Shown here: positions 42,379 through 51,998 of the stretch, piece after piece
How positions within the stretch are numbered: position 1 is the first letter of the stretch
Layout of the letters: the number at the start of each line of letters is the position of its first letter
DNA from: an uncultured Pelagibacteraceae bacterium
GTDB taxonomy: Bacteria > Pseudomonadota > Alphaproteobacteria > Pelagibacterales > Pelagibacteraceae
Direction: 5' to 3'
Assembly (NCBI GenBank): GCA_902571955.1
Contig: CACGDZ010000003.1
Location: 56,954-120,953 of the forward strand
DNA: 64,000 nucleotides
Notes under the pieces: generated by a model
The model's input: only the letters and a program-made list of their open reading frames with translations
Databases searched by the model: none
What the model was told of the DNA's origin: nothing
Made by a program: the position numbers and the translations under genes

Positions 42379-42587
42379 TGCTTATTTTTAATTATAGTTC
42401 AAAAAAAAAGCTTAAGGCTAATATTGGCAAAAAGCTTAATTACACAGAAACTAGCATTTTTGGTGCGGAATATAAGTCTAATGGCATTTTGGTTGGCAGC
42501 AATAGACCCCATTTAACAAGTAATTCTGGAAGAGAATTTTTTGCAGAAGTTACTTTAAAAAACAACTTAATCGTAAAAGTAAATTGA
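42378..42587 (+). CDS. Uncharacterised 69-aa protein
   Basis: MLIFNYSSKKKLKANIGKKLNYTETSIFGAEYKSNGILVGSNRPHLTSNSGREFFAEVTLKNNLIVKVN; TAATG coupling with upstream ORF. Confidence 0.6.
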   Translation: MLIFNYSSKKKLKANIGKKLNYTETSIFGAEYKSNGILVGSNRPHLTSNSGREFFAEVTLKNNLIVKVN

Positions 42588-42629
42588 AAAAAACTTTAAA
42601 TATAATCACGGAGGTATAACATACGAATC

Positions 42630-43727
42630 ATGGATACAGTTTTATTAATTATTTTGGTTTTATTATTAGGAGTGGCTTTAGCCATCCTATATTTAAATTT
42701 GAAATCTAAACCTAAAGAAGAAAACGAAAATAAAGAGGCTGAAGAAATATCTAATTTAAAATTAGAAATTTCGAGCTTGAAAGATACTTTAAATACTACG
42801 ATTAACAGCTCACTTGGTGCAATGTCGACTTCATTTAACAACCTATCAACTGGGGTTACTAAAGATATGACTGAAACTTTAACTAAGGTAGAGGAAAAGG
42901 TTGGTAATTTTAACCAACAAGTACAATTGTTAAATCAAAGCCAAGAGGGGATAACAAAAATTTTAGCTGGAGTTAAGAAATATGGAACTCTTGCAGAATT
43001 TAGCCTAGACGCTCTTATTAAAGATTTGCTGCCAGCCTCTCAATTCATGACGAATGTAAAAATGAAGGAAGATACAAGTGAAAATGTGGAATTTGCAATA
43101 AAGCTTCAAGGAGATGTTTTGGTTCCTGTAGATAGTCATTTTCCTGTAGAAAAATTTAAAGCAATTACCGATGGTCATGACGCGGAAGACAAAAGGGCTG
43201 TTGCAGATGCTAGAGCAAAATTAGCCTCAGCGTTTAAAGCAAAAGCTAAAAGCGTTAATGAAAAATATATTGTTCCACCAAAAACTACTGATTTTGCGAT
43301 TGTGTATGCTCCTACAGAAAGCTTATACAAAGAGTTAACTGAATACCAAGATCCAAGTACAAAAGAATTATTAACTCAAGAGTTAATGAAAAAATACAAA
43401 GTTGTAATATGTGGGCCTAATACTCTTTCTGCTTACTTACAATCTTTACATATGGGGTTTCAATCATTGAAAGTACAAAAAGGTGCAACTGAAATTTATA
43501 ATCATTTAAAAACAATCAGTACAAGATTTTCTAAACATTTTGACAACATTATAGTTCTTAGAAAAAAATTAGAAGATGCTATGGGAGTTGTTGATAAATT
43601 TGGAACGGATGCAAGATCAATTTCAAGAACTTTAGAAAACATTAAAGATCCCGAGCAGGTTGAGAAAGCTGTACAAACTGAAAACGTGGAAAAATTTGTT
43701 GAACGAAATAGGCAGCTTAAAAATTAA
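42630..43727 (+). CDS. rmuC: DNA recombination protein RmuC
   Basis: N-terminal TM, coiled coil, then VEFAIKLQGDVLVPVDSHFPVEKF...VPPKTTDFAIVYAPTESLYKEL. Confidence 0.9.
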   Translation: MDTVLLIILVLLLGVALAILYLNLKSKPKEENENKEAEEISNLKLEISSLKDTLNTTINSSLGAMSTSFNNLSTGVTKDMTETLTKVEEKVGNFNQQVQLLNQSQEGITKILAGVKKYGTLAEFSLDALIKDLLPASQFMTNVKMKEDTSENVEFAIKLQGDVLVPVDSHFPVEKFKAITDGHDAEDKRAVADARAKLASAFKAKAKSVNEKYIVPPKTTDFAIVYAPTESLYKELTEYQDPSTKELLTQELMKKYKVVICGPNTLSAYLQSLHMGFQSLKVQKGATEIYNHLKTISTRFSKHFDNIIVLRKKLEDAMGVVDKFGTDARSISRTLENIKDPEQVEKAVQTENVEKFVERNRQLKN

Positions 43728-43764
43728 TTTCTTTTTTTCTTTAATAACGTCTATAAGAAATCTC

Positions 43765-44451
43765 ATGCAGTGGAATCAAAAATATGATTATCCAAAATCA
43801 TCAAGAGCAACAGTTGATGGTATTAGAAGATACTTATTAGGGGAAACAAAATTACCAAGTGTCACTTCAATTTTAGATGCAACTCGATCTGAAGAAGATA
43901 AAGCGGCATTGGCAAATTGGAGAGAAAGAACTGGGCAAAAAGAAGCTGAAGCAATTACAAAAGCAGCAAGTAGCAGGGGATCTCAAATGCACAACTATTT
44001 AGAATCTTATTTACTTGGAAGAGAGAATTTAAGTTTTTTTGAAGATAACGAACAATACAAATTAATGGCTAAAGAAATTATAGAAAAAGGTTTAAAAAAT
44101 AGATTGGATGAAATTTGGGGGGTGGAATGCACTCTTTATTACCCAGAGAAGTATGCAGGTACTGCTGATTGTGTTGGAGTGTATGAAGGAAAAGAAACAA
44201 TAATTGATTTTAAACAAAGTAATAAACCCAAAAAAGCTGAGTATATCGACTCATGGCTTCTTCAAACAAGCGCCTATTCATTAGCTCATAATATTGTGTA
44301 TAACTCCAATATCACTTCTTGTGTAATTTTGGTTTGCACAGTAGATAAATTATTCCAAGAATTTAAAATTCAAGGACATGATTTAATTGTTTATCAAAAT
44401 TTGTTTTTGGGAAGATTAAATAAATTTAATGAGCTATCGAATATAACCTAA
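43765..44451 (+). CDS. PD-(D/E)XK exonuclease, RecB/MGME1-like
   Basis: Start at internal ATG (MQWNQKYDYPKSS); SRGSQMHNYLESYL; YAGTADCVGVYEGKETIIDFKQSNKPKKAEYIDSWLLQTSAYSLAHN. Confidence 0.8.
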   Translation: MQWNQKYDYPKSSRATVDGIRRYLLGETKLPSVTSILDATRSEEDKAALANWRERTGQKEAEAITKAASSRGSQMHNYLESYLLGRENLSFFEDNEQYKLMAKEIIEKGLKNRLDEIWGVECTLYYPEKYAGTADCVGVYEGKETIIDFKQSNKPKKAEYIDSWLLQTSAYSLAHNIVYNSNITSCVILVCTVDKLFQEFKIQGHDLIVYQNLFLGRLNKFNELSNIT

Positions 44452-44457
44452 GATTTT

Positions 44458-45894
44458 ATGGATAAAATAGTAATTTATGATACAGAAACAACAAATAGCA
44501 CAATTTGGGGATCAATAATTGAAGTAGGTGCTGTAGTTGTCGATAAAAATTTAAAAGAAATTGGTAAGCTAAATATTCGTGGGCGTATGCCTGAGGGAGA
44601 AGTGCCTTCAGCCAAAGCGTTACTTGTTAACTCAACAAGTATTGATTTACTTACTAAAGGCAATTACTCGCATTACGATTTTTTAGGAGCAGTAGAAAAT
44701 TTTTTCTCCAAAGCTGGTCCAGCATTGTTTATGGGCTGGAGTAACTTAAATTTTGATAGGAGAATGTTTCATTTTAATTTTTTTAAAGGGAACAGATATC
44801 CTTATATTACTCATTCTTCGCCTAATAAAGAGCACGATGGTTTGCATGTTGCAAGAGTAGCTCAAACCTTAAATCCTGAAACATTAAAGACTGAATTAAC
44901 AGAAGCTGGAAATGAAAGTCTAGCTTTAGAAGGCTTAGCTAGACAACAAGGATTTGATACATCTCAACAACATACAGCTTATCATGATGCGTTCACAAGC
45001 TTAAAAATTCTTAGAATTATAAAAGATAAACATAAAGACAATTGGGAAAATTTTTTAAGTACATCTACAAAAAATAGCGTTGAAACTATCTTAAAAAGTG
45101 AGGGGATTTATTCAATTTTCGAAAATGTTAAGGGAAAAAATATGATGTATCTTGTCTCTACATTACATCCAGATCATTGTTTTCATCCATCATATGCATC
45201 TTGGGGATATTTATTTGATTTAAGAAGAGATCCTGAACCTTTGTTAAATTTATCAATAAATGATCTTAAAGTTTATTTAAAAAAGTTTAGTCCAAAAGCG
45301 TTTAGAGTAATCAAAACCAACAAAGCTCCTGTAGTTTTAGATAAAAAGTTTGCATTAAAAGAGAAGGTATATGCTGACTTAGATTTAGAAACAATCCAGA
45401 AAAGAGCAAAAATAGTTAGAAATAGTGAAAATTTTTGTAAAAATATTCAAATCATTAATAGAGAAGCCGCTGAAGAAAAAGCTCAAACTCAAACCCAGGA
45501 AGATCTGTTACCTGAAGAAACTTTATATGAAAAATTCATTCCTAATAAAGACACCCAATTATTTAAAACTTGGCATAGCTCTTCTTGGGAAGATAAATTA
45601 AGAATGTTGGACAAGTTTCAAGATAAAAGATGTAGTTGGTTTGGTCAAAAAATTATCTATCAAGAAGCACCACAAATTTTGCCACCAGATTTATATAAAA
45701 ATATTAAAAGTGAAATCGCCAGAAGAATTTTAAGTAAAAATAGAGAAAAATGGCAAACTATAGGAATGGCTTACCAAGAAATTGACACCTTAAGAGATCA
45801 AGCATCAAATCGAGATGATGAAGAGGAGCTAAAAAAATTAGATGAAATAAATGAATTTATTATGTCTATAGAAAAAAAATATGAAATTGCCTAG
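44458..45894 (+). CDS. sbcB: Exodeoxyribonuclease I-like DEDD exonuclease
   Basis: IVIYDTETTNSTIWGSIIEVGAVVVD; GWSNLNFDRRMFHFNFF; HTAYHDAFTSLKIL. Confidence 0.85.
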   Translation: MDKIVIYDTETTNSTIWGSIIEVGAVVVDKNLKEIGKLNIRGRMPEGEVPSAKALLVNSTSIDLLTKGNYSHYDFLGAVENFFSKAGPALFMGWSNLNFDRRMFHFNFFKGNRYPYITHSSPNKEHDGLHVARVAQTLNPETLKTELTEAGNESLALEGLARQQGFDTSQQHTAYHDAFTSLKILRIIKDKHKDNWENFLSTSTKNSVETILKSEGIYSIFENVKGKNMMYLVSTLHPDHCFHPSYASWGYLFDLRRDPEPLLNLSINDLKVYLKKFSPKAFRVIKTNKAPVVLDKKFALKEKVYADLDLETIQKRAKIVRNSENFCKNIQIINREAAEEKAQTQTQEDLLPEETLYEKFIPNKDTQLFKTWHSSSWEDKLRMLDKFQDKRCSWFGQKIIYQEAPQILPPDLYKNIKSEIARRILSKNREKWQTIGMAYQEIDTLRDQASNRDDEEELKKLDEINEFIMSIEKKYEIA

Positions 45895-45928
45895 TTGACT
45901 TTAAGACTGCAATTTATAGAAAGGATGT

Positions 45929-46246
45929 ATGCTTACAAATTTTAAAGACGAAGATTTTGATACTAAAATTAAAAATGAAGATGTTTCAGTAATTCAGTTT
46001 TCAGCCGAGTGGTGTGGACCATGCAAGGCACTAAAACCAGTAATGGATAAATTATCTGATGAATATAAAGATAAAGCTGGTTTTTATTATGCTGATGTTG
46101 AAGATGGTGGAATTAATACAGGTTCAGCTGCTGGCATTAGAGGTGTTCCAACAGTTATTATCTATAAAAAAGGTGTTGAAGTAGATAGAAAAGTTGGTGG
46201 AGTTCCTGAGAGCCATATGAAAGAATTTTTAGATAAAAATATTTAA
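45929..46246 (+). CDS. trxA: Thioredoxin
   Basis: VIQFSAEWCGPCKALKPVMDKL; GVPTVIIYKKG. Confidence 0.95.
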   Translation: MLTNFKDEDFDTKIKNEDVSVIQFSAEWCGPCKALKPVMDKLSDEYKDKAGFYYADVEDGGINTGSAAGIRGVPTVIIYKKGVEVDRKVGGVPESHMKEFLDKNI

Positions 46247-47520
46247 TTTAAACTTAATACTTCAGCAGCCCCATACAAAGATCCTGTAACTAATAAAAGA
46301 TCACCTTCTTTTAAATCAATTGATTTAATCGCTTGCTTGATATCTGGTTGATATTGAACATTGGTCATACTTTTGAATTTTTCTTTCAAATCTTTTCCAC
46401 TAATAGAGTTAGGCTGAGTTTTTAAATCTATAGTTGTTATGGAAGAAACATCTTTAAAGTAACTGATATATTTTTCATGTTCCTTGTTTGCCATCATTCC
46501 AATTATAATATGTTTGTTACAACTCAAGCTTTGAAGATATTCATTTAATGCTTTAGCACCACCTTCATTGTGGCTTCCATCTACTATAAATCTGTTGTTT
46601 TTAACTAATTCTTTTAATTTACCAGATTTAATTTCCTGAAGCCTAGCTAAGCTAGATATATTTTTAATACCTTTTTTTACGTGTTCATCCTTAATTTTAA
46701 GATCTAAAGTTCTTAGAGTTGCGATTGCAGTAGATATATTTTCTAATTGATATTGACCAAGCACATTAGGCATAGGAAGTTTTAATCCACCAAATTTATC
46801 TTCATAGTAGAAGAAATCATTTTCATTGACTGAATAACTAAAATCATCATTAAAAAATACTTTATTAGATTTATTTTGAGAGATAGTCTTTTTAATACAA
46901 TCCATCGTCTCTTTAGTGTTTTGTTTGGCTACAATAATGTTTGAATTTAAAAGTGAAGATGTTTTTTCAAATATAATTTGTTTGATTGTTTGTTTATCTT
47001 TTGGAAGCCAATCTAGATGATCTTTGCTTATGGATGTGACAATGCTTGCCAGATTAGTTTTTAGAATATTTACAGCATCAAAACGATGAAACAAGCCACT
47101 TTCTATTAAGTTAATGTTATCTGGATATTGCGATGCTTTATAAAAAAAGCAAGCTGATAACATCTCAAATACTGTGATTGGTTGATTATTATTTATTTTT
47201 TCAACTTCTTCCAATAAATCAGCTAACTCATCATCATTTAATTCCTGGTTACTGAAAATAAACCTTTCATTAATTTTTTGAATATGCGGACTTGTGTAAA
47301 CATTGCATTCAAAATTTGCTTCTTTTAGAATTGAATAAGCAGCTTGAATCGTAGAATTTTTACCATTAGTTCCTACAATTGATATTGCTTTAATTTTGTT
47401 TTGTGGATTTCCTAGTTTTTCACAAAGATTTTTAATTCTATCAAGTGATAGGTCTATTTCTTTAGGATGCAACTTTTGAAAGTTGCTGAGAATCTTCTGA
47501 AGTTTCATTTTGTTCAGCAC
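46243..47520 (-). CDS. folC: Folylpolyglutamate/dihydrofolate synthase
   Basis: AISIVGTNGKNSTIQAAYSILKEANFECNVYTSPHI; FVDGSHNEGGAKAL. Confidence 0.94.
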   Translation of the reverse strand: MLNKMKLQKILSNFQKLHPKEIDLSLDRIKNLCEKLGNPQNKIKAISIVGTNGKNSTIQAAYSILKEANFECNVYTSPHIQKINERFIFSNQELNDDELADLLEEVEKINNNQPITVFEMLSACFFYKASQYPDNINLIESGLFHRFDAVNILKTNLASIVTSISKDHLDWLPKDKQTIKQIIFEKTSSLLNSNIIVAKQNTKETMDCIKKTISQNKSNKVFFNDDFSYSVNENDFFYYEDKFGGLKLPMPNVLGQYQLENISTAIATLRTLDLKIKDEHVKKGIKNISSLARLQEIKSGKLKELVKNNRFIVDGSHNEGGAKALNEYLQSLSCNKHIIIGMMANKEHEKYISYFKDVSSITTIDLKTQPNSISGKDLKEKFKSMTNVQYQPDIKQAIKSIDLKEGDLLLVTGSLYGAAEVLSLN

Positions 47521-48394
47521 TTATATCAGAATTCTTCTTTAACAATATTGATAATAAAGTTCCAATTTTAGATGCAAGATCTTTACGCTCAACAATGAAA
47601 TCAACAAAACCAGTTTTTTCAACATATTCACTTTTTTGGAAACCTTCAGGAAGTTCTTCTTTAACAGTTCCTTGAATTACTCTTGCACCCGCAAATGCAA
47701 TTAAAGCACCTGGTTCTGCAATTTGAATATCACCTAACATAGCGTATGATGCAGTTATACCACCTGCCGTTGGATCAGTGATACAAACTAAATACGGAAG
47801 TCTATTTTTTTTTAATTCATTAATTGCAAGTGTTGTTCTTGTCATTTGAGATAATGATATTAAACTTTCCATCATTCTCATTCCACCACCTGCGCTAATA
47901 CATAAAAAAGGTGTTTGATTTTCTATGGCATGTTGTATTCCATATAAAAAAGCTTCACCTTCTGCAGCTGCCATTGAAGCTCCTAAAAAATCAAAATCAG
48001 AGGCTACAGCTGTAATTTTAATATTATTTATAGTTCCAGAGGCAACCATCATTCCACATTCTAATCCTGTTTTTTTCCGAGCATTTTTTAATCTTTCTTT
48101 GTAAGGTTTAGAATCTGTCCAATTTAGTGGATCATCTTTTGGTATTGGAGTTTTGAAAACCTCATAATTATTTTTTCCAAATAAAATATCAAATCTTTGA
48201 TGTGGTTTAATTCTATGATGACGCTTACAATCTGGACATACCCATAAGTTTTCTTCTAAATCTTTTTTTAAAATTGGACCCTTGCAACAAGATGTCCAAT
48301 CACTTTTTGCAATATCTTCTTTTGTAGCTCTTTCACGTATAGCAGTTTTAATTTTTTCACCTGCTTTAATTATTTTTGTTATCCAATTGACCAT
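47462..48394 (-). CDS. accD: Acetyl-CoA carboxylase carboxyltransferase subunit beta
   Basis: WTSCCKGPILKKDLEENLWVCPDCKRHHRI; LCISAGGGMRMMES; DPTAGGITASYAMLGD. Confidence 0.96.
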   Translation of the reverse strand: MVNWITKIIKAGEKIKTAIRERATKEDIAKSDWTSCCKGPILKKDLEENLWVCPDCKRHHRIKPHQRFDILFGKNNYEVFKTPIPKDDPLNWTDSKPYKERLKNARKKTGLECGMMVASGTINNIKITAVASDFDFLGASMAAAEGEAFLYGIQHAIENQTPFLCISAGGGMRMMESLISLSQMTRTTLAINELKKNRLPYLVCITDPTAGGITASYAMLGDIQIAEPGALIAFAGARVIQGTVKEELPEGFQKSEYVEKTGFVDFIVERKDLASKIGTLLSILLKKNSDISAEQNETSEDSQQLSKVAS

Positions 48395-48395
48395 T

Positions 48396-49199
48396 TTATT
48401 TTAATACCTCTGAAAAACTTTTAACTTGTTTCCCAAAACTTTGTGTTAAATCTGGGGCACTTAAGTTATCTTGAATATATTTGACAAATGTTGATCCAAC
48501 AATAACTCCATTACAACCGCTATTAGCTACTTTTTTTGCATCTTCAGGGCTTTTAATTCCAAATCCAGAACAAACAGGAATATTTGTTATTTTTTTGATT
48601 CTTTTAACAAAATTTGTAACATCAGTTTCATCAGCAGATTTTACTCCAGTAACACCACTAACGTTTACTTGATAAATAAAACCAGAGGATATTTTAATAA
48701 TATCTTCAAGCCTTTTTTGATCTGTAGTAGGTGCTGCTAATTTAATAAGTGATAAACCATTGTCATTTAAAGCATCTCTTAATTCATTTTCTTCTTTTAA
48801 TTCATGAGGTGCATCAACTACTAGTACAGCATCTGCGCCAGCTTTTTTAATATCAGTTACAAATTTTTTTATCGGGTATCTATATAGATTAGAAATGTAG
48901 CCCATCAAAAGGATCCCTACATCTTTGTTGTAAGACCTTATTTTATCAACAAGTTTAATAGTATCGTTTAAAGAATATCCACTTTTTAAAACATGATCAT
49001 GAGCAGCCTTGATTACAGGTCCTTCCGCTGAAGCCTCTGAAGTACAATACCCAATTTCTAAAATGGAGACCCCATTGTCAATTGCTTCCTTGATTAGTTC
49101 AAAACTTTGATCTGGAGTAGGGTAGCATCCAACAAAATACGAAACTAGTTTTGTTTTTGGATTTTTATTTTCAAATATTTTTTTAAATCGTTCACTCAA
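48396..49199 (-). CDS. trpA: Tryptophan synthase alpha chain (TTG start overlapping the trpB stop)
   Basis: LSERFKKIFENKNPKTKLVSYFVGCYPTPDQS; KKAGADAVLVVDAPHEL; SGFGIKSPEDAKKV. Confidence 0.94.
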   Translation of the reverse strand: MSERFKKIFENKNPKTKLVSYFVGCYPTPDQSFELIKEAIDNGVSILEIGYCTSEASAEGPVIKAAHDHVLKSGYSLNDTIKLVDKIRSYNKDVGILLMGYISNLYRYPIKKFVTDIKKAGADAVLVVDAPHELKEENELRDALNDNGLSLIKLAAPTTDQKRLEDIIKISSGFIYQVNVSGVTGVKSADETDVTNFVKRIKKITNIPVCSGFGIKSPEDAKKVANSGCNGVIVGSTFVKYIQDNLSAPDLTQSFGKQVKSFSEVLK

Positions 49200-50385
49200 A
49201 ATCTTTACCAATATTTTCTTGGATAGTATCCAGATCTTTTTCACCACGCCCACATAGAGATAAGCAAATAGTATAATCTTTAGGTTTATTGTTTGCTTGT
49301 CTGAAGATAACTTCTGCAGCTGCTGCCATAGGTTCTAATGCAGAGCAAATTCCCTCAGTTCTTGCTATAATTTTATATGCTTCAAGCATTTCTTGATCAG
49401 TAGCTGATGAATAAGTAACTGCTTTTTGATCTCTTAAATAAGAGTGAAGTGGACCAACTGAAAAGTAAGTTATACCTGCACCCAAACTCATGCCTCCTAA
49501 AGATTTTGCACCATCGTCGGTTTGCAGCATGTAAGTTTTCATTCCCTGCATAATTCCAGGTGTTCCATTTGAAAGTGCTGCAGTTTCATGAGCCTCAACC
49601 CCAATTTTAGAAACACTAGGTTCATCAAGAAAATCATATATTGCTCCCGCGAAATTACTTCCTCCACCAACACAGCCAACAATCATATCTGGTAATTTTC
49701 CCTCTTGTTCAAGTGATTGTTCTCTTATTTCTCTTCCAATAATACTTTGTGCAAATGCAACAATTTTAGGAAATGGGTGCGAGGAAACAACAGACCCGCA
49801 TATATAAGCAAAGTCTGGATTTGTAGTCCAAGTTTTGATTGCATCTGTTATAGCTTCCTTTAAAGTTCCTGGTACGGCTTTTAACTTTGCTCCATAGTGT
49901 TTTGCTTTAATAATATTTTGATTTACTCTTGCTATATCTACTTCGCCCATTACTCCAATTAAAGGCATTCCAAATTTGGCAGCTACTGCTGCAGTTGCAC
50001 TATAATGTTGTCCCGCACCACTTTCACAAATTAAACTTTTTTTACCCATTCTTTTTGCAAGCAATACTTGAAACAAGCTATTTGTGATCTTGTGGCTACC
50101 CGTATGATTTAAATGTTCTTGCTTAAATAAGATGCGTGCACCTCCTAATTCTTTAGAAAGATTTTCTGCAAAATATAAAGGAGATGGTCTTCCTATGTAG
50201 TGTTTACAATAATAAGCAAATTCATCTAAAAATTCTTTATCTTTAATTGCTTGTTCAAATCCTTGATTTAACTCATGTAAAGCAGGCATCAAAGTTTCAC
50301 CAACTGCCATACCTCCCATAGCAGCATCACCTTCACCATAGTAACCTAGCTCATCTGGACCTGTTTTATATGAATTTTTTGTCAT
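49192..50385 (-). CDS. trpB: Tryptophan synthase beta chain
   Basis: LFKQEHLNHTGSHKITNSLFQVLLAKRMGK; CVGGGSNFAGAI; LCGRGEKDL. Confidence 0.97.
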   Translation of the reverse strand: MTKNSYKTGPDELGYYGEGDAAMGGMAVGETLMPALHELNQGFEQAIKDKEFLDEFAYYCKHYIGRPSPLYFAENLSKELGGARILFKQEHLNHTGSHKITNSLFQVLLAKRMGKKSLICESGAGQHYSATAAVAAKFGMPLIGVMGEVDIARVNQNIIKAKHYGAKLKAVPGTLKEAITDAIKTWTTNPDFAYICGSVVSSHPFPKIVAFAQSIIGREIREQSLEQEGKLPDMIVGCVGGGSNFAGAIYDFLDEPSVSKIGVEAHETAALSNGTPGIMQGMKTYMLQTDDGAKSLGGMSLGAGITYFSVGPLHSYLRDQKAVTYSSATDQEMLEAYKIIARTEGICSALEPMAAAAEVIFRQANNKPKDYTICLSLCGRGEKDLDTIQENIGKDFE

Positions 50386-50394
50386 AGATAATTT

Positions 50395-51015
50395 TTAAGA
50401 ACTTATATTATGGACTGTATTTAAAAACTTATCAATTTTATTTATATCCTTAACACCTTTTTTTGACTCTAAATTACCACTGACATCTATTAAAAAAGGC
50501 TTATCTTTAAAATTATTTAGATCATCAGTTTTGATATCACCAGCGACCATAATTGGCCTAGAACTATTTAGATTATATAAAAGATTATGATTAAATGACT
50601 GAGTTTTTTCATAACCTTTAGAGTCGAAAAGTAATATGTCTGCAACATCTTCAAAAGCTTTGTATTTATTAATGTCATATTGATTAGATACAGTCAGAGC
50701 AGTAATAATTTTTTTATTATACTTATGTTTAATTTCTTTTATTTCACCAGGTGTGCTGTCATAAATTTGATAATAATCAAAGGGCAGATGTTTAATTTCC
50801 TTTAAAATATTCTCATCAGGTTTTACAAGCACTGCTACAAAATTAGATTTCTTTTTATCTAATTTCAGTAACTCATTTAGCTTTTCAACTTCAACATATC
50901 TTGAGCTTTTTTTATAGTTACAAATAAAGCCAATAAATTGAGGTGGAAATGGATGATTGATTATAAAATTGAGAGTATCGAGATCTGAGATCCCACAAAT
51001 CTTACAACCTTTCAT
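50395..51015 (-). CDS. trpF: Phosphoribosylanthranilate isomerase
   Basis: KGCKICGISDLDTLNFIINH; upstream of trpB in the same operon. Confidence 0.9.
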   Translation of the reverse strand: MKGCKICGISDLDTLNFIINHPFPPQFIGFICNYKKSSRYVEVEKLNELLKLDKKKSNFVAVLVKPDENILKEIKHLPFDYYQIYDSTPGEIKEIKHKYNKKIITALTVSNQYDINKYKAFEDVADILLFDSKGYEKTQSFNHNLLYNLNSSRPIMVAGDIKTDDLNNFKDKPFLIDVSGNLESKKGVKDINKIDKFLNTVHNISS

Positions 51016-51698
51016 TAGTTTAAATGATTGATTAATGTTTGAATATTATTTTTAATGTTACCATTTGTAATTGGTCTTCCAATTACAAGCCAATCACTTC
51101 CATTTTTATATGCTTGTTTAGGAGTTAAGACTCTTTTCTGATCATTTATGTTTGACTTTAATTTTGAATTAAATCTTATTCCTGGTGTAATAATTTCTTT
51201 TTTAAACACTTTTTTAACTATTTTAACTTCTTGAGCACTACAAACAACCGCATCTAATTTTGCTTTGTTTGCTAACTTAGCTTGATGATGAACTAATTTT
51301 TTAACACTTTTATTAAAACCAATTTCTTTAAGAGCTTTATTGTCCAAAGACGTTAAAATTGTTACTCCAACTAATTTAGTTCTACCAGAAGATTTCTTTG
51401 CTGCTTTTAATGCCTCCAATCCTGAACTGATGTGCATTGTGCAATAATTAAATTTAAGATCTTTAATTGCTTTTATAGCTGAAGAACAAGTATTTGGGAT
51501 ATCTGAAAATTTATAATCTCCAAAAGTTATTTGATTTTTTAATTGTGAAACAAACTTTCTTCCATGTTTGGAATTTAAAAACTCTAATCCAAACTTGTAA
51601 CCAATTTTTAACTTAGAAGTTTTTGATTTCTTTATTATTTCTTTTATTCTTTGAATATTTGTACTGTCACAAGCTATGAATATTTTATTCTTCTTCAT
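51015..51698 (-). CDS. pyrF: Orotidine 5'-phosphate decarboxylase
   Basis: IFIACDSTNIQRIKEII; FGDYKFSDIPNT; VTILTSLDNKALKEIG; ITPGIRF; WLVIGRPI. Confidence 0.92.
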   Translation of the reverse strand: MKKNKIFIACDSTNIQRIKEIIKKSKTSKLKIGYKFGLEFLNSKHGRKFVSQLKNQITFGDYKFSDIPNTCSSAIKAIKDLKFNYCTMHISSGLEALKAAKKSSGRTKLVGVTILTSLDNKALKEIGFNKSVKKLVHHQAKLANKAKLDAVVCSAQEVKIVKKVFKKEIITPGIRFNSKLKSNINDQKRVLTPKQAYKNGSDWLVIGRPITNGNIKNNIQTLINHLN

Positions 51699-51978
51699 TG
51701 TTTAATTTTTTAAACAAGTCTTTTGACATTTTAAAGTGAATTGTTTTCTTTTCTGGAGTATTTACCTTTTCACCGGTTTTGGGGTTTCTACTGATCCTGG
51801 CTCTTTGAATATTTGTTGAAAATACACCAAAACCTCTCAGTTCAACCCTGTCACCTCTTTTAAGGGCACGCTTAATTTCATCTAAAATTATATTAGTAAA
51901 TTTTTCTAAATCTTTTTTAAGGAAATTTGGATAGCTGTTTGAAAGTTGTTTTAAAAGCTTAGATTTTACAACAGCCAA
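51685..51978 (-). CDS. ihfB: Integration host factor beta subunit
   Basis: GDRVELRGFGVFSTNIQRARISRNPKTGEKV; directly downstream of rpsA. Confidence 0.93.
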   Translation of the reverse strand: MAVVKSKLLKQLSNSYPNFLKKDLEKFTNIILDEIKRALKRGDRVELRGFGVFSTNIQRARISRNPKTGEKVNTPEKKTIHFKMSKDLFKKLNNEEE

Positions 51979-51998
51979 TTTAAATCTTTCCGCTAATA

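Noticed and set aside
49200-49253. N-terminal extension of trpA in the ORF track
   Set aside because: It lies inside trpB; TTG at 49199 overlapping the trpB stop gives a normal TrpA N-terminus.
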